Of a DNA stretch of 64,000 nucleotides, positions 1-12,870 are shown in pieces. The DNA is from Rhizophagus irregularis (Eukaryota; Glomeromycota; Glomeromycetes; Glomerales; Glomeraceae). The stretch spans positions 2,604,001-2,668,000 of the forward strand of contig NC_089431.1 of NCBI RefSeq assembly GCF_026210795.1, read 5' to 3'. Within the stretch, counting starts at the first letter, position 1. Each line of letters opens with the position of its first letter. A program made the translations under genes and the position numbers. Below the pieces are notes generated by a model that was given only the letters and a program-made list of their open reading frames with translations, searched no databases and was not told where the DNA came from.

Positions 1-225
1 ACGTGATAAAGTACGTCAACATCTGTACCCCATATAGGTGCACAAATACTGGTTACGCGTTCGTCTCTTTCTCTTTCTTCTAATTGTTCTTAACAAGTTT
101 CGCGTTTTTAAATTATATATTTCCAATTCACTGGATGGCCTAAATAATATAAATGTTTTCGTCTTAATCATTCCTTATTGAAAAGTTTTCGTTTAGTTGT
201 TTTTTTATAAAAAAAATTTAATACA

Positions 226-1354
226 ATGCAGATTAAACAAAAAAAATATAAAGTTCAATATGAATACGTTAGCAAAGATAATTTCAATGAAAAGAAAAAA
301 TATGTAATATTAGATCCTTCAAAAAATCATTCAATAATTTCATTAAATCGATTAAAGAATGATGGTATTGATACGAATAAAATTTCATTTAAACCAGTTT
401 ATTTAACTCAAGATGTGAAAATTTTAACTAAATTAGAATTAAATCTTTTAATTGGTAAAGAAAAAATTGAGAAAAAGATATCAATTATGATCTCAGAAGA
501 ATTGAATGATCAATTTTATTTAGGAAATGATTTTTTATCATCTTATTCAATAAGTGAAAATGATAATACAATAAGATATAATTTAATTCAAATAGGTCAA
601 GAAATAGAAATAGAAGAAATTCTTGACGAAAATGATGATATTTTTGGAGAAGAAATTCAAGATATTATGAATGAAAATGATATTATCAACGAAGAAAATA
701 TTCCTATCAGAAATCAACAGCTTAAATTAAATTTTAAAAATATTTTTTTTATTATTATTTCTTTAATTATTGCCATGTTTGCAGTCAAATATCAATATAT
801 GTTGAATTTTAAATCACCAGCCACGGATTTGTCATCTACAGATTTATCACTTGAACAATTTGAATTTAATTTTGACGAATCAGAGAAATTAGAGGAAATA
901 GAACAAGAAAGCAATTCATTTGAAATATTACGTAAGTTTTTTTTTCAAAATTAATTTATTTTATAACAAAATCCTCGAAGTAATTAGTTATTGTAATTTA
1001 CTAGCTGTAGAATGTTTTAATACTATCTGTGACTGTCCAGAGTCAAAGGAGGAAACAAAGAAGAAAAATATTAAGAAAAAATCAACGAAGAGACCAACGA
1101 AACAATCAACGAAACAATCAACGAAACAATCAGAGAAGAAACTAACGAAGCAATCAACGAAGAGACCAACGAAACAATCAACGAAACAATCAGAGAAGAA
1201 ACCAACGAAGCAATCAACGAAGAGATCAACGAAACAATCAAAGAAACCAACGAAGAGATCAACGAAGCGATCAATTAAGAGATCAATGAAGAATAAATCA
1301 AAGAAACAGGGGAGAATTTCGCAAATCATGAGAAAATTTATTCGATATATGTGA
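226..1354 (+). CDS. Hypothetical single-pass membrane protein with Lys/Thr/Gln/Ser repeat tail
   Basis: Not recognised. Two exons, 226..931 and 1041..1354, joined through a GT-AG intron (cGTAAGT...CCAG), give 339 aa. Residues 1-165 are soluble and end in an acidic Glu/Asp/Asn-rich stretch. A hydrophobic segment (IFFIIISLIIAMFAV) at about 175-190 is a good membrane anchor. A short acidic linker follows, then exon 2 encodes a very basic tail of about 100 aa built from TKQS, TKRP and SEKK units. The segment around residues 25-110, ending YLGNDFLSSY, faintly recalls a retropepsin-like fold, but the usual active-site triplet is not evident and no reverse transcriptase or integrase lies nearby, so I treat it as a host gene. 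Which side of the membrane the tail faces is unknown. The gene model is fairly secure; the function is unknown. Confidence 0.6.
1078..1290 (+). repeat. Coding minisatellite, 12-nt units in a ~60-nt higher-order period
   Basis: Units of the type acgaaacaatca / acgaagagacca are repeated in frame and encode TKQS/TKRP. A longer block ending in agagaagaaac occurs twice, about 60 nt apart, which shows higher-order duplication. The lack of stops in antisense frames here is a consequence of the repeat. Confidence 0.85.
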
Positions 1355-1615
1355 TATATGTCAGATGAGAATAGAAGAATCTTACTTTAAATGGTAGATA
1401 TTCGTTGTACAATTTTTTTTTTAAAAAAAAGCAAGTTGAAAATTTGTTTACGATAGTAATAATTCAAATTCAAGCATAATTATTTTTTATAATATTTAAA
1501 AGAATAAAAATAAATATACTTTTATTTAAAAGGGATTAGCCGCAGTAGCGGCAGCATATGATTGATCATCATATATAAAGAATTAATCTTTTCTGTTCTT
1601 TTATCAGAAAAACAA

Positions 1616-2696
1616 ATGTCGTTATCTGACAAAACGTCAGGTATTTCTGAGTTGAATTCTTTACCGACTTTATTTCTTTTAGAAGGACCAAAATTCCCTT
1701 CTTTTGATTTTAAAATTTCACCATCAAATCAGTCGAAATCTTTTAAAATAAAAAATCAAACAATTTATTTATATCCTGATAATGATAATAATGAATTATT
1801 TATGAATGATGATGATCACGCTGTTAAAACTGCCAACAACGTTTGGGATGCTGTAAGATTTTTTTTTTTCACTTTGTTTTTTTCGTTCAAAGTTATTTAT
1901 TTATTTTATTTATTTTAGAGTTTGATTCTCTCAAAATTTCTTGAAAAACAATGTAATGAAAATAAACTGGATTTTAAGGGGAAAAAAGTGATTGAACTGG
2001 TAAAAATCTGAATACTGAACCTTTTTTTGATAATTTTCTCTTTAAAAACTATATTATTATTTTTTTCAAGGGAGCAGGTAAATCTATACCATCACTCACA
2101 TCATCCATCTTAGGTGCAAGCATGGTAACAATAACAGATGCACCAATTGTTATTCCTGAAATTGAAAAAATCATCAAATTAAATGGATTTGAAAATAATA
2201 ATGTTTTAGCTAAACCATTAGATTGGGAAAATAGGTTAGAAAAGTTATATTTTTTACGTATTATTTGTATAAAAAAAAATAATTTAATTTCTCATTATTA
2301 TTTTTAGAAAAGATTATATTCCATTTTTAATCGATAAAGGTCCGTGGGATTTTATCTTAGCTGCCGATGTAATTTGGGTAGATTATTTAATTGTACCTTT
2401 AGTTGATTCTATTGATGGTAAGTTAATGACCTTAAAATTGAAATTGATCTCATATATGTATATTATTTTTAAATAATTCATTTATGATTAATATATTAGA
2501 ATTATCAACACCATCATATACAACCCTTTTACTTTGTCATCAATCAAGAACTACGAGATCAGACAATATGTTATTTGATACATTGAAAAAACGTGGTTGG
2601 AAAATCCAAAAAGTCTCAAGGGATGAATTAAATTTGGAAGAGGGATTTTGGAAAGATAATGTTGATATATATCAAGGACAAAAAGAACAAGAGTGA
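1616..2696 (+). CDS. METTL21/EFM-type (Methyltransf_16) protein lysine methyltransferase
   Basis: Five exons (1616..1852, 1919..1999, 2071..2234, 2308..2417, 2500..2696) encode 262 aa, the normal size for this family of SAM-dependent seven-beta-strand methyltransferases, which methylate lysines of elongation factors, chaperones and similar proteins. Visible signatures are motif I, KKVIELGAGKSIPSL, built across the exon 2/3 junction; the post-I acidic turn (TDAP); and the family motif LAADVIWVDYLIVPL near residue 185. The third G of the usual ELGAGTG is replaced (GAGKS), as in some family members. An in-frame ATG lies 54 nt upstream at 1562, but the start at 1616 (MSLSDK) leaves a more typical N-terminus. 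The exact substrate cannot be read from sequence. Confidence 0.82.
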
Positions 2697-3503
2697 TATT
2701 TAAAATTAAATATTGTATCCAAAATTTACGAACAAAAATCTTTGAAACAATAGTAAACACGTATATTAATGCACCAAATGCATTAAAACTAAGACTTAAC
2801 GAGAATCAAATCAAAAAATAAAATAATTATTGTTGCAGAAGTGTATTGTCATTACCATTGTTTCATTACTGTATCATTATTTTTAAACAATTATCATTGT
2901 TATGCTATGAATCTCAATTCCTGAAACAAAATAAAGTTTAATCATTTGACGTGCAGAATTAACCATTAATCGAATTAAACCACTTACATTGGCTGAAACC
3001 ATAGATCATGTGACATTATAATTTGAATGAAACCATTTTACGTTTGAATATTTAAAATATGATTGGATAACGGTATTTACGCAGTAATCACATAAAGCTT
3101 CATTGGTTATGCAAAAAACACATACTTTTGCATATTATTGTTATCTTTCGATTATTATTTAAATTTCATCGGAAAAGCTTTTGCTTATCGTTTTCTTTAT
3201 ATGCACATTGACGCAATATTTTTTTCATGTAGCAATTAATAACAGTAAATTTTAAATTGTTGCAGGCATAATCGTGCATTAATCCTGTGTTAAACATGAA
3301 ATGATATCCCAAAAAACTTCAATTATATGCATTCTTTTGATAAAATTTCTTTTCGCCCAAATTCAATTTCAAATTCAAACATTTAAAATTAAAAATTAAA
3401 AATTTTCATAAATAATATATGCATATTATCTTTACTTGCTCTGACATTCATATGCCGCAAATCCGAAAACTTTCACAAATTCAAAGTAAAAAAAAAATGT
3501 CGA
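2697..3503. other. Intergenic, convergent 3' ends
   Basis: AT-rich spacer between the methyltransferase stop and the ThrRS stop. It holds AATAAA-like polyadenylation motifs near 2817 and 2930, but I see no ORF with coding character and no repeat. Confidence 0.6.
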
Positions 3504-5932
3504 TCATAAATGATTGCTGTTTAAATCATTAAAATAATTTAGCAACTCGTCAACTGTCATGTTACCCAATATTTCTCCATCTCGTCGTCGAACGTTTATA
3601 GTTTGTGTGTTTCTTTCTTTTTCTCCAACTAATATTATGAAATTGTATTGTGATAATTGAGCGGTTTTAATCATCTTATTTAATGAATTTGTTGATCGAT
3701 CAACATCTATAAAATAACTACATCGGGAATTTTCTGATTTTAAGTAATTGCAGATATATTCAGCATAATCAAGGAATTTTAATCCTCCAATTGGAATTAT
3801 AATTGCCTGTCTTGGGCTCAGCCAGAAAGGCCATTTTCCACCTGTATGTTCTGTTAATATAGCCATGATACGCTCAACTGACCCCAAAATTGCACGATGA
3901 ATAATTATTGGGGTTTGATCTGTTCCATTTTCATCACGATATTTCAGTTGAAATCTTTTAGGGAGTTGAAAATCAAGTTGAATAGTTGCTGTTTGATGCA
4001 TGCGATGAAAAGCATCTTCAACCATAATATCTACTTTAGGTCCATAAAAAGCGGCATCTTCTGGATTGATGGTCCATTTCCGTCCAGTCATATCTAATGC
4101 TTTTTTGAGTGCATCCTCGGCGTAATCCCATTCTTTGATTTCGCCAATAAAATTTTTATTCGGCCTTGTTGACAAAAAGCTTTCATAGTTAGTAAATCCT
4201 AAATCTTTGTAAACACCGTCTATGAATGATAGAGTAGCGGATATTTCTTCAAAGATTTGCGATTCCCTACAAAAAATATGAGCGTCATCTTGGTGGAATT
4301 GACGAACTCTAGTGAGTCCAGAAAGTGAACCCGATGTTTCATTTCTGTATTTTATTTTAAATTATTAGCACACTGCATCATCATATAATCTTGTGATATC
4401 AAAGGAATTCATCAGTTATGCAAGATATGATTAAATAAAATAATTAAATTATATTAAAATGTACTAAACAGAAAATACCTGTGTAATGAGCCAAAATCTG
4501 CTAATCTTAATGGCAAATCACGAAAGGATTTTGGTGCACTATCAAATATCAAACAATGTCCCGGACAATTCATGGGTTTTAATCTATAAACATCGCTATT
4601 ATCATTATGGTAATGTACTGTAAACATTTCATTTTGATAATTTTGCCAATGTCCCGAAGTTTCCCATAATTCTTTTTTGAATATCATTGGCGTCATTACT
4701 TCTTCGTAACCAAATTTTCTATATTTTACACGAATATAATTTTGTAATTTTTGAAATATTCGAGTGCCATGTGGAAGCATAAAGATAGATCCTGGACTCA
4801 AAGGATGAGTTAAAAAGAGTTTTTGAGATTTTCCTATTGTCCGGTGATCCAATTTATGTGCTAAATCTCGTTCTTGTTTCCAAGATTTAAGTTCTTGAGC
4901 ATTAGGAAATGAAATTCCATAAATACGAATAATAGATTGTGGAGAAGTTTTGTTATTATCAATGTCAGGCGTCCAATAAACATTTGCACATTTTAACAAA
5001 TCTATTGCTTTAATATATCCGGTGTGTGGAATATGAGGTCCACGACAAAGGTCGATAAATGGTCCACATTTATAAAGTGTAATTTGCTCATTTTCTGGTA
5101 TTTTTGAGAGGTAATATAATTTGAACGGATTATTGGAAAAGATGTCATAAGCTATATTTTTCGTAACAACCAGATGTTCGAATGGGTAATTTTGTGAAAC
5201 AAATTCATTCATAATTTTCAAAATTTCTTGCAATTCTTCTGAATTGAAAGGTTCCTTTCTAATTTCCGGTGATCTGATAAGTTGAGCAATTACTTCATGC
5301 AATCGACTTATTTTTGATATTTCTCCTCGTTCATTATCCAATTGTTCACTATGTTTCTTTAATAGAAGTTCATAAAAGAAGCCTCCCTGTTTAAGTGATG
5401 GCCCATCGCATAGTAAAATATCATCTCCATATTTTGTTTCTAGAGCTAAACCTAATACATGAGAAGTTGAATGCCAAAACACATCCTTGGTTGTAGAATC
5501 ATTCAGTTCAAAAGGAAGAAGCTGCAAAGTACATGAATTGGTAAGAGGACGGTTCATATCGTAAAGTTCACGAGAATTAATAAGTGCCACTATAGAATTA
5601 TTGGCAAGCTTACGTGAAATACCTAAAGTTTTTAAAGAAAAACTTAAGGTATAATAATATTATAAAGATAGGTGATAGATTTCCAACTTACCTTTTGCGC
5701 ATTCTAATGGTGTTGTAACACCTGCGATTCCTTGTTTTATGGTTCCATCCATTAAAGTAATATTGATGGTATTTTGCGCTTTTATATTTAAACGATCCTC
5801 TTGTCTTTTCTTTTCGGCTTCCCAAATTAGCAATCGCTGGCGAATGTTGACGGTAGACATTTTTCGTATATTTATTATTCTGAAAAGTAAGTGATTCCGA
5901 TTAGCGTAGTTGATCTGGAAACTACGTAGCAT
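3504..5932 (-). CDS. THS1: Threonyl-tRNA synthetase, possibly dual cytosolic/mitochondrial
   Basis: Charges tRNA-Thr. Three exons (5932..5692, 5622..4479, 4344..3504) encode 741 aa; yeast cytosolic Ths1 is 734 aa. In order: TGS domain (TPLECAKG|ISRKLANNSIV across the first junction); second editing domain with both metal/active-site motifs (HSTSH and CRGPH); class II core with the MNCPGHC zinc cysteine; motif 2 RNETSGSLSGLTRVRQFHQD formed exactly across the exon 2/3 junction; the motif WPFWLSPRQ; and the C-terminal anticodon-binding domain (RRRDGEILG). Two in-frame starts exist. The ATG at 5932 adds 24 residues rich in Arg/Asn and lacking acids, like a mitochondrial presequence. The ATG at 5860 (MSTVNIRQ) gives a 717-aa cytosolic form. 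Editing looks intact. Confidence 0.95.
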
Positions 5933-6336
5933 CTTTCTCAGATCGCCAAAATTTAACAGGTAGCTAAATCTAATGAAAAGACAAGCGCGTTTTTCAACAA
6001 TATGATAATTTGTTACACGTGTTTTTTATGCATTTAAGTTTTTACAACTATAAACAAAAATAAATATTGGGACACACTATAAACGAAAAAATGGGCTATT
6101 GTCTTATGTGAATAAATATAGTTAATGCTTTAATATATATAAATATATAAATATTGTAATGACTACAAAGTGATCGATGACATGTGACTTTGTGGGCGGG
6201 TTTTGTCTAGCGATAATATATAAACCATACACCATTTTACCAGCTCGATATAGCTTCGCAAAACCTTAAAAAAAAAGGGATAGTTAAATAATTTATATAA
6301 TTTGTTCATCCTAAGTTTCTAAAGTTTACATGAGTA
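5933..6336. promoter_or_regulatory. Divergent promoter of ThrRS and VPS8
   Basis: 404 bp between the two start codons. On the VPS8 side a GC-box-like GTGGGCGGG (about 6192-6200) stands just upstream of a TATATAAA (6217-6224), roughly 115 bp before the ATG. A CACGTG-related ACACGTGTT lies near 6016. An ATG at 6330 in another frame overlaps the VPS8 start and would need leaky scanning. Confidence 0.4.
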
Positions 6337-9300
6337 ATGACGCCCACAGCACCAGAAACCGAAACATATGACGATTTAATAAAACGAATACTGGAGTCAG
6401 ACACGGACGATGACTTTTCTAAGCATCCACTGTCTTCAAATAGTGCTCCAGAAGGGCCATTACCACCAGAACTTGAAGCTGCCTTAGAAGATAATGTTCA
6501 AGCAGAAAAGTATTTAAGTAATTTAAAGAAAAGAATGGAAGCATGGAAAGCTGCGGGTTTAACTGACGCAATGAAAAGAGCCCTTGAGCTCCTACACGAA
6601 AATAATGGACTGACAAGCGGGAATAGCGAAGAAGACGAAGATACTGATGGAAGGTAAGGAAATCATAGATTTTTAAGGACACTTTAGATCTCTTTTTCTT
6701 TGACAAAATCGCTTTATTACACTTAATTCTAACTGATTTTTTTTTGATTTTTTTCGAATGAATTTAATTCCGATTCAATCTTAAATATATGTAGCAGTAA
6801 TGATGAGCCAGCTACTCCAACGATCGATATACATGACATTCAACCACAGCCAAAAGTAGCTGAGGGTTCAATATCGCGTCTTGGTAAGAGTTGAAACTAT
6901 TATTAGCAATTGATAATTCTGAATTCATTTCATTAATCTGGTTTACTTTATAGTGAACGGTGTCTCTTCATTGGTTGATATTGAAAATTCTTTCAATAAG
7001 CTCCGAATACCAGAACTGGATCTTCCTATTACTCAAGATAGTACAATAAAATCTGCGCTCACAGAATTATATAAACTTCAAGAAGATCTTCAAATACATT
7101 TACAAGGTGGACCATTGGCGGATCCATCAACTATGGGTGCACAGCGAAGAAAGAAAGTTGCTGATCTGCTGGAACGGGTCATGAAAGAAGCTGCTTTGTA
7201 TGAGGAATTTGTAAATAAAGGTAATGATTTGATATTGTTATTTACAATGATATGTATTTTTATTTTAAATAATAATGAGCTATTTGATTCGATTTTAGCG
7301 CAACACCTTAGTCTAGATAGAATTTTGAATGAATCAGAAGGTTCTAGTGATGAAGAATGCATAGATTCTGAAACTATAGATACTGAATCTGAGATTCCTG
7401 GTTTTGAGGTATTTGTAGTTATTATAAGCTTTTTAAGTTCATAAAAGAAGTGGCCTTGCCTAATAAATGGTCCTTATAGGATTCATTATCGGATATATCT
7501 CGCAGGTCTGCAGCTACTCCATCAACAACTCCACTTTCGCCACGTTCTTTAAGAGCTCTTGATCCTAGTTTAGCACGATTACGCTCTACTTCTTCTGCGT
7601 CGATTCCTTCGATGCAATCTAGAGCATCATCTCGACTATCACGTTCATCATCTCCTTCAATATTAGGTCTTGAGGACTTAGGATTACTTGCCCCACCTGA
7701 ACCATGGGAAGCTTTCCGGTGGTCCCCTATGGCAAAATTATCAGAACAATTATACTCAAATCAGCATGCAGGCTTGGCTACGGTGCTCGCTGTACGTATT
7801 ACTTTCTTAAATTAAAATCTTGAGTCATTTCTCTAAATTCTTTTTATTTATTTTACTTATTATTTAATTTTTTTCAATAATATATGTATATATGTATATT
7901 ATAGGTTAGTGGTGTTATTGCAGTCGGTACTATTCGTGGCTTAATTATGGTATATGATTTTTCACAAACATTAAAATGCGTTCTTGGAACTACAGTCAAT
8001 GGTATTATAGTGAGAGTTTTCGTTATCAATAAATGTATTATTTTTAAATAAATAAAAGATTAATGTATTTTTCAATTATTAGCTTTTGAACAGCATGGTG
8101 CGGTTACCTCACTTGCTATTTCTTCTGATCACACTCAGATTGTCAGTGGTCATGCACAAGGATTTATATTAATATGGGATTTGCAAAGACCAATGAATCC
8201 AGTGCGTTCTATTTCACCAATTTCCCCGGCTGTTGCTGCAGGTGGCAGAAAAGAAGGACACATTCGTGGTTCATCAATTTTACATGTTGGGTTTGTCGGT
8301 ATGAGAAAAAATGGAATAGTGTCGGGAGACGATCATGTATGTTGTAGTTATTCTTTTAATCACTATCTTTTATCTTTATGAATCCGAATAATGTTTATTT
8401 TTATTTTTTTTATTTTTAATAATTTTTCAAAAAGGGTATGGCATTTTACCATAACTTGTATAAGGTCATGTTGGTTAATGCTACAGAAACTACACGTATT
8501 CTTGGAAGTTATCCTACGCAGACATCTGCTTCTCAAGCTTCAGTACCTTCTAAACCGAGAAGACCGAGTACAGTATTTGGTTTATCACCTTTGCCTCTTG
8601 GTCAAACGCCTCATGGATCCGAAAGTTTTGGGCTTGTAGCAATGTTAACACCTTATAAGGTATTTATTTTATTGAATCTTTTGTATTAAGTTTATTTATC
8701 TATGTATTTATGTTTATGTTTTGTCTATCATTAATAGATGATTATAGTTAGTACTAAACCAACACCTCAAACCCAATATAAATATTTAAAACCCAAAAAT
8801 GTTTCGACGGATTCATCCACGTCAAAATCAATTGCCGGATGCTTAGCATGGTTTCCTGCTGATAAGTTTCAGCTAAATGACGGTAACCCAACTAAATTTA
8901 TTTAGGTCGTTTTTTTTTTTTTTACATTAAATTTTGATATTTTATTTTATTTATTTTGATTAAAAAAAAAAAGATTCACCAACTGAATATACTGATCCTC
9001 TACTCGCATTCTCATGGGGTCATCATTTGACTATTTTAAAAGTAACTGCTGTGCCACTCTCTGCTGCCGAACTTTCAAAAAAAAGAAGACGCCCTGAACA
9101 TGATGTTAGGCTAGAATTTACCAGAGTTGGTGATTGGAAATCTAGGAATGGCATAGTTGCGCTACAGTGGCTATCCTCTCAGGTGACTTTAATCATTATT
9201 TGATTTTATTTAATTATTTATAAAGACAGCATATCGCATGTTGATCATTCGATTGGATTTATATTCCTACGTAACTAAAACGTGTTATTACAGATATTGC

Positions 9301-12300
9301 TGATTTTGACAAATACCGAAGATATTGTTGTATTTGATCCAAAATCTTTGCATGATTTTGAGCAAAGCAATATTCGTCAAAGATCATTAGTATATCATGA
9401 TAGGTTTTCCTCACTTTTAAAGGATATCACGGACGATTCAAATGTGCATGTAGATACATCAAGGACAACGGTTGATTTGGCTTACTATCACAGTATACGC
9501 GTATATAAAGGAAACGTATTTCTCTTGGTATATATTTGATTGAATTTATATTCTAGTAATTATCGATAAAATTTCAAACTCCAATACTAATGTTTTAAAA
9601 TTATCGTAGGGTGTGAGACAACTTCATGCTGGGACACTTTTGTCATGGGCTGATCGTGTAGTTGCACTTGTGCAATCTGGTGATTTCCTTGAAGCTATAG
9701 CTTTAGCCACATCTTTTTATAATAAAACATCATCTCAAACAATTCTTGGTTTACCGGATGATGAAGAAAGTCGTCATGCAATTGTAGGTGAAAAACTTAT
9801 GGAACTTTTAATAGGTTCAATAAATTATGCATTTTCGAGCGAGCGTACATTCCAGGGTATGGTTGATGAACATAATGGTAGCGGTGCAGTTTTATTCAAT
9901 GATTTAGCTGTCGCATGTATTGAGGCCTGTCTTAGTATGCATAGAGAGGACTTTCTATTTAATGATGTTTATGAGCGATATTCTGAGGCTTCTGCTAAAG
10001 GAGTACTCCTTGAAGTTTTTGAACCATATATACTCGAAGATAAAATAAAGGATTTACCGCCGGAAATAATGAAAGATCTGGTCGATCATTATAAGAGTCG
10101 TCGTATGCTTGCAAAAGTTGAAAAATGCATATGGCACATTAACCCTCAATGTATAGATATTGATCAAGTTGTCCAATTATGTCAAAGTGAAGGACTCTAT
10201 GATGCGATGATCTATGTTTGGAATCGTTCCATGATGGATTACGTTAGTCCGGCTGTTGAGCTTCTTAAAATAATCAGGAAAATCTTAATTTTAGAAAAGC
10301 GTAAAAAAAAGAAGCATCGTTCTTCAATGTCAACTTCCTCCATTTCAGCTGATGTTAATGTTGAAGCGGGTGAAGATTTGGAGACAATGAGAACAAACGC
10401 TCGCAAATTTTATACTTACATGGGAAATATTCTCACTGGTCGCACATATCCTAACGGTGCTCCACTTTCAGAGCCAGAAGCTAATGAGGCTCGAACAACA
10501 TTATATTCTTTTGTGTTTTCTGGTCGTTGTGTTGTATGGCCTAGGCACGGTGGGGAATTAATCTTAACAGCTGAAGATGAGTTGAAAGGTTCAGAACCTA
10601 CTTATCCCTATCTTAGAATCTTCTTACGATTTGATACAAAAGCGTTCTTGCAAGCTTTAGAAATCGCCTTTGAAGATTCTTATTTAAACGGGGTTGAAAT
10701 AATTATGAATGGTGATGAATATGTTGAGGAAGAAGAATTACCTGGGAAAATTATAAATCGTCAGTTATTAGTGAATATCTTGTTAGAAGTTATGACATCA
10801 AGTTCTTATGATAACTCGGAATTTTCCCAGACAGATATTTCCTACTTGTATAGTTTTGTAGCGCGTAATTTACCAAAATACACACAATTCTTACTATTAC
10901 CCCCATCTATCATACACAAGATACTGGTCCATCTCAGTACTGATAATGTTCCTCGTACTCGGGAAGAACGACAACTTTCAGTAGAATGTTTATTATCTAT
11001 TTATACACCACAAGATGAAAATCAGATGGTTCAGTTATATGAAAATGCTGGGTTTTGGAGAGTGCTGGAGCATGTATATAAAGCAGATAAAAAATACGGA
11101 TTATTAGTGACAACTTATTTAAAAGATCCTGAACGAAGAAATGAAGTTTTTGATTGTATTCGTAGCTTATTAAATCCCAACAGTAAGCTTACGGAGAAAC
11201 AAAGAGAAGAAGTTACACAAACTATTATGACGAGAATTGATGAAATTGTTGATATTGATGGTGAACAAACTGCCGCAATTATTAAAACATATTTTGACAG
11301 TGATCATAAAACTGTTATCGAGAATTTATCATCATCTCCAGCACGTTTATTCACTTATTTGAGGGGACTGTTGGAACCTTCTCAAGAAAATATAACAGGC
11401 GGAGAACTTGTGAGGGTTCGAACTGTCGAAGAACAAGTTATTATGTCTGAAGCACATTCAGAGTCCCTTCTTATAGATCCAGAAATTCATGAACAGTATA
11501 TTGCATTAATGTGCAGATTTGATCCTACAGGTGTATACCATTATTTACAAACTCATCCAGATACCTATAGAATGGAATATGTATTGCCTATTTGTGATGA
11601 CACTGATATTGTAGACGCAGTGGTTTGGATTTTGGAGAGAAGTGGTAAAGCAGTTGAAGCACTTAACAAAATTTTGGATATAGTCCAAGATAAAAAGCAG
11701 GAAATTCTTTCATTGATTGAAGATAAAAAAAATGACATAAATGACCAATGGACATTAATAGAAAAAACAAAAATAGAGACATCTTTAATGAAATTAAAAG
11801 GTGTACTCAAGATTGGCATTCTTTTGTGCGAGAATAGTTGCCGACGAGCAACTTCAACAAAAGGTTCTAAGGGTGCTGTTGCCTTGCCTCAAGACCATAC
11901 TACAGAAAGTGAAACTGAGTTATTATGGTTCAAACTTCTTGATGCATTTTTGGATGCCACTAAAGCTATATCTTCATGTGTAATACCACCAATACCTCCA
12001 ATGATGTCAGAAAAACTTTTAGCCAATGGGCAATTATCCTCATTTGAAGTATCGAGATCACCTATATCACCATATATTGCAAATCATTTAGTTACTACTT
12101 TTAAATCATATGTTCAGTCTATTATGAGGTCCTTACTGTTGTCCACATCTTCGCCTTACGTTTCATTGCCGAGACTATTGCTTAGATTTATTCAGTCGCA
12201 AGCCAAAAGGAATAGTACCGTCTCGGACTTTCGGGACATTTTCGTAGGGATGATTGATACATATAAATATGAAGGTCAGTTGCTAGCTATGACCAACCGA

Positions 12301-12870
12301 CTATTTGAAAAGGACTTGTTCATGAATGTAGCGGGTGTTGTTAGACAGCGTGGTAAAGGCTGGCGCCCTCGTAGGGGGGCATGTGAAGTGTGTGGGGTTC
12401 AGTTTTGGGGAACGGATCTTAACCATCTGAACCTTCGCACACCATCTGGTTGGGGTTCACCCGAAAAGAAAACGCCCCATTCATCCACTATATCCAACCC
12501 TGCCAATATTGCAGATGCCTTACCAGATGCCTTACCGACCCTTGAATTACTTGAAGAAGAATCTAATCAGTACCTGTCTGATGGAGAAGCTTCGACATCT
12601 GTCAACCCACTCCCCTCGCCACCGTCTCCTCAACCTTCAACATCGTCAACGATTCAAGAAAACGACCTATTACTTTTCCGTTGTGGCCACGGTTACCATC
12701 GTAGATGCCTCGAGACCGAATCGAACATTTCTACAGAAAATGAACCAGAAACTATATGTACGGTTTGTCAAATAGAACGACGGAGTGATGACATTGATTT
12801 AATGAATAATTCAACGGGAAGAATTAAGGGCAAAGACAAAATTGTGAGTAGAGATTCATTTATGTGTTAA
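6337..12870 (+). CDS. VPS8: VPS8, CORVET tethering complex subunit with C-terminal RING
   Basis: VPS8 is the CORVET-specific subunit that binds Rab5/Vps21 and tethers early endosomes. Twelve exons: 6337..6653, 6795..6883, 6954..7220, 7299..7408, 7480..7791, 7905..8001, 8083..8336, 8435..8659, 8738..8882, 8974..9182, 9294..9527, 9610..12870; 1839 aa. The N-terminal ~290 residues are acidic/Ser-rich and disordered. A WD-type beta-propeller follows (VGTIRGLIMVYDF, ILIWDLQRPMNP, IVSGDDHGMAFYHNLYK), then a long alpha-solenoid in exon 12. A split RING-H2 lies at about residues 1676-1806 (CEVCG ... CGHGYHRRC ... CTVCQ). It is longer than yeast (1274 aa) and human (about 1430 aa) VPS8 because of the disordered head and a linker inside the RING. 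The exon 2 acceptor is a tandem CAG/TAG (6794 or 6797). A consensus donor at 12844 could splice to 12968 and shorten the C-terminus by 8 residues. Confidence 0.93.

Noticed and set aside
988-1329. Long minus-strand open frames opposite the repeat tail
   Set aside because: They are the antisense reading of a 12-nt repeat that has no stops in these frames; hydrophobic Phe/Val/Cys or Leu/Ile/Val/Ser repeats with no family resemblance.
226-1354. First gene as part of a retroelement, because of a faint retropepsin-like segment
   Set aside because: No reverse transcriptase, integrase or terminal repeats nearby, and the gene has a normal intron and a membrane helix.
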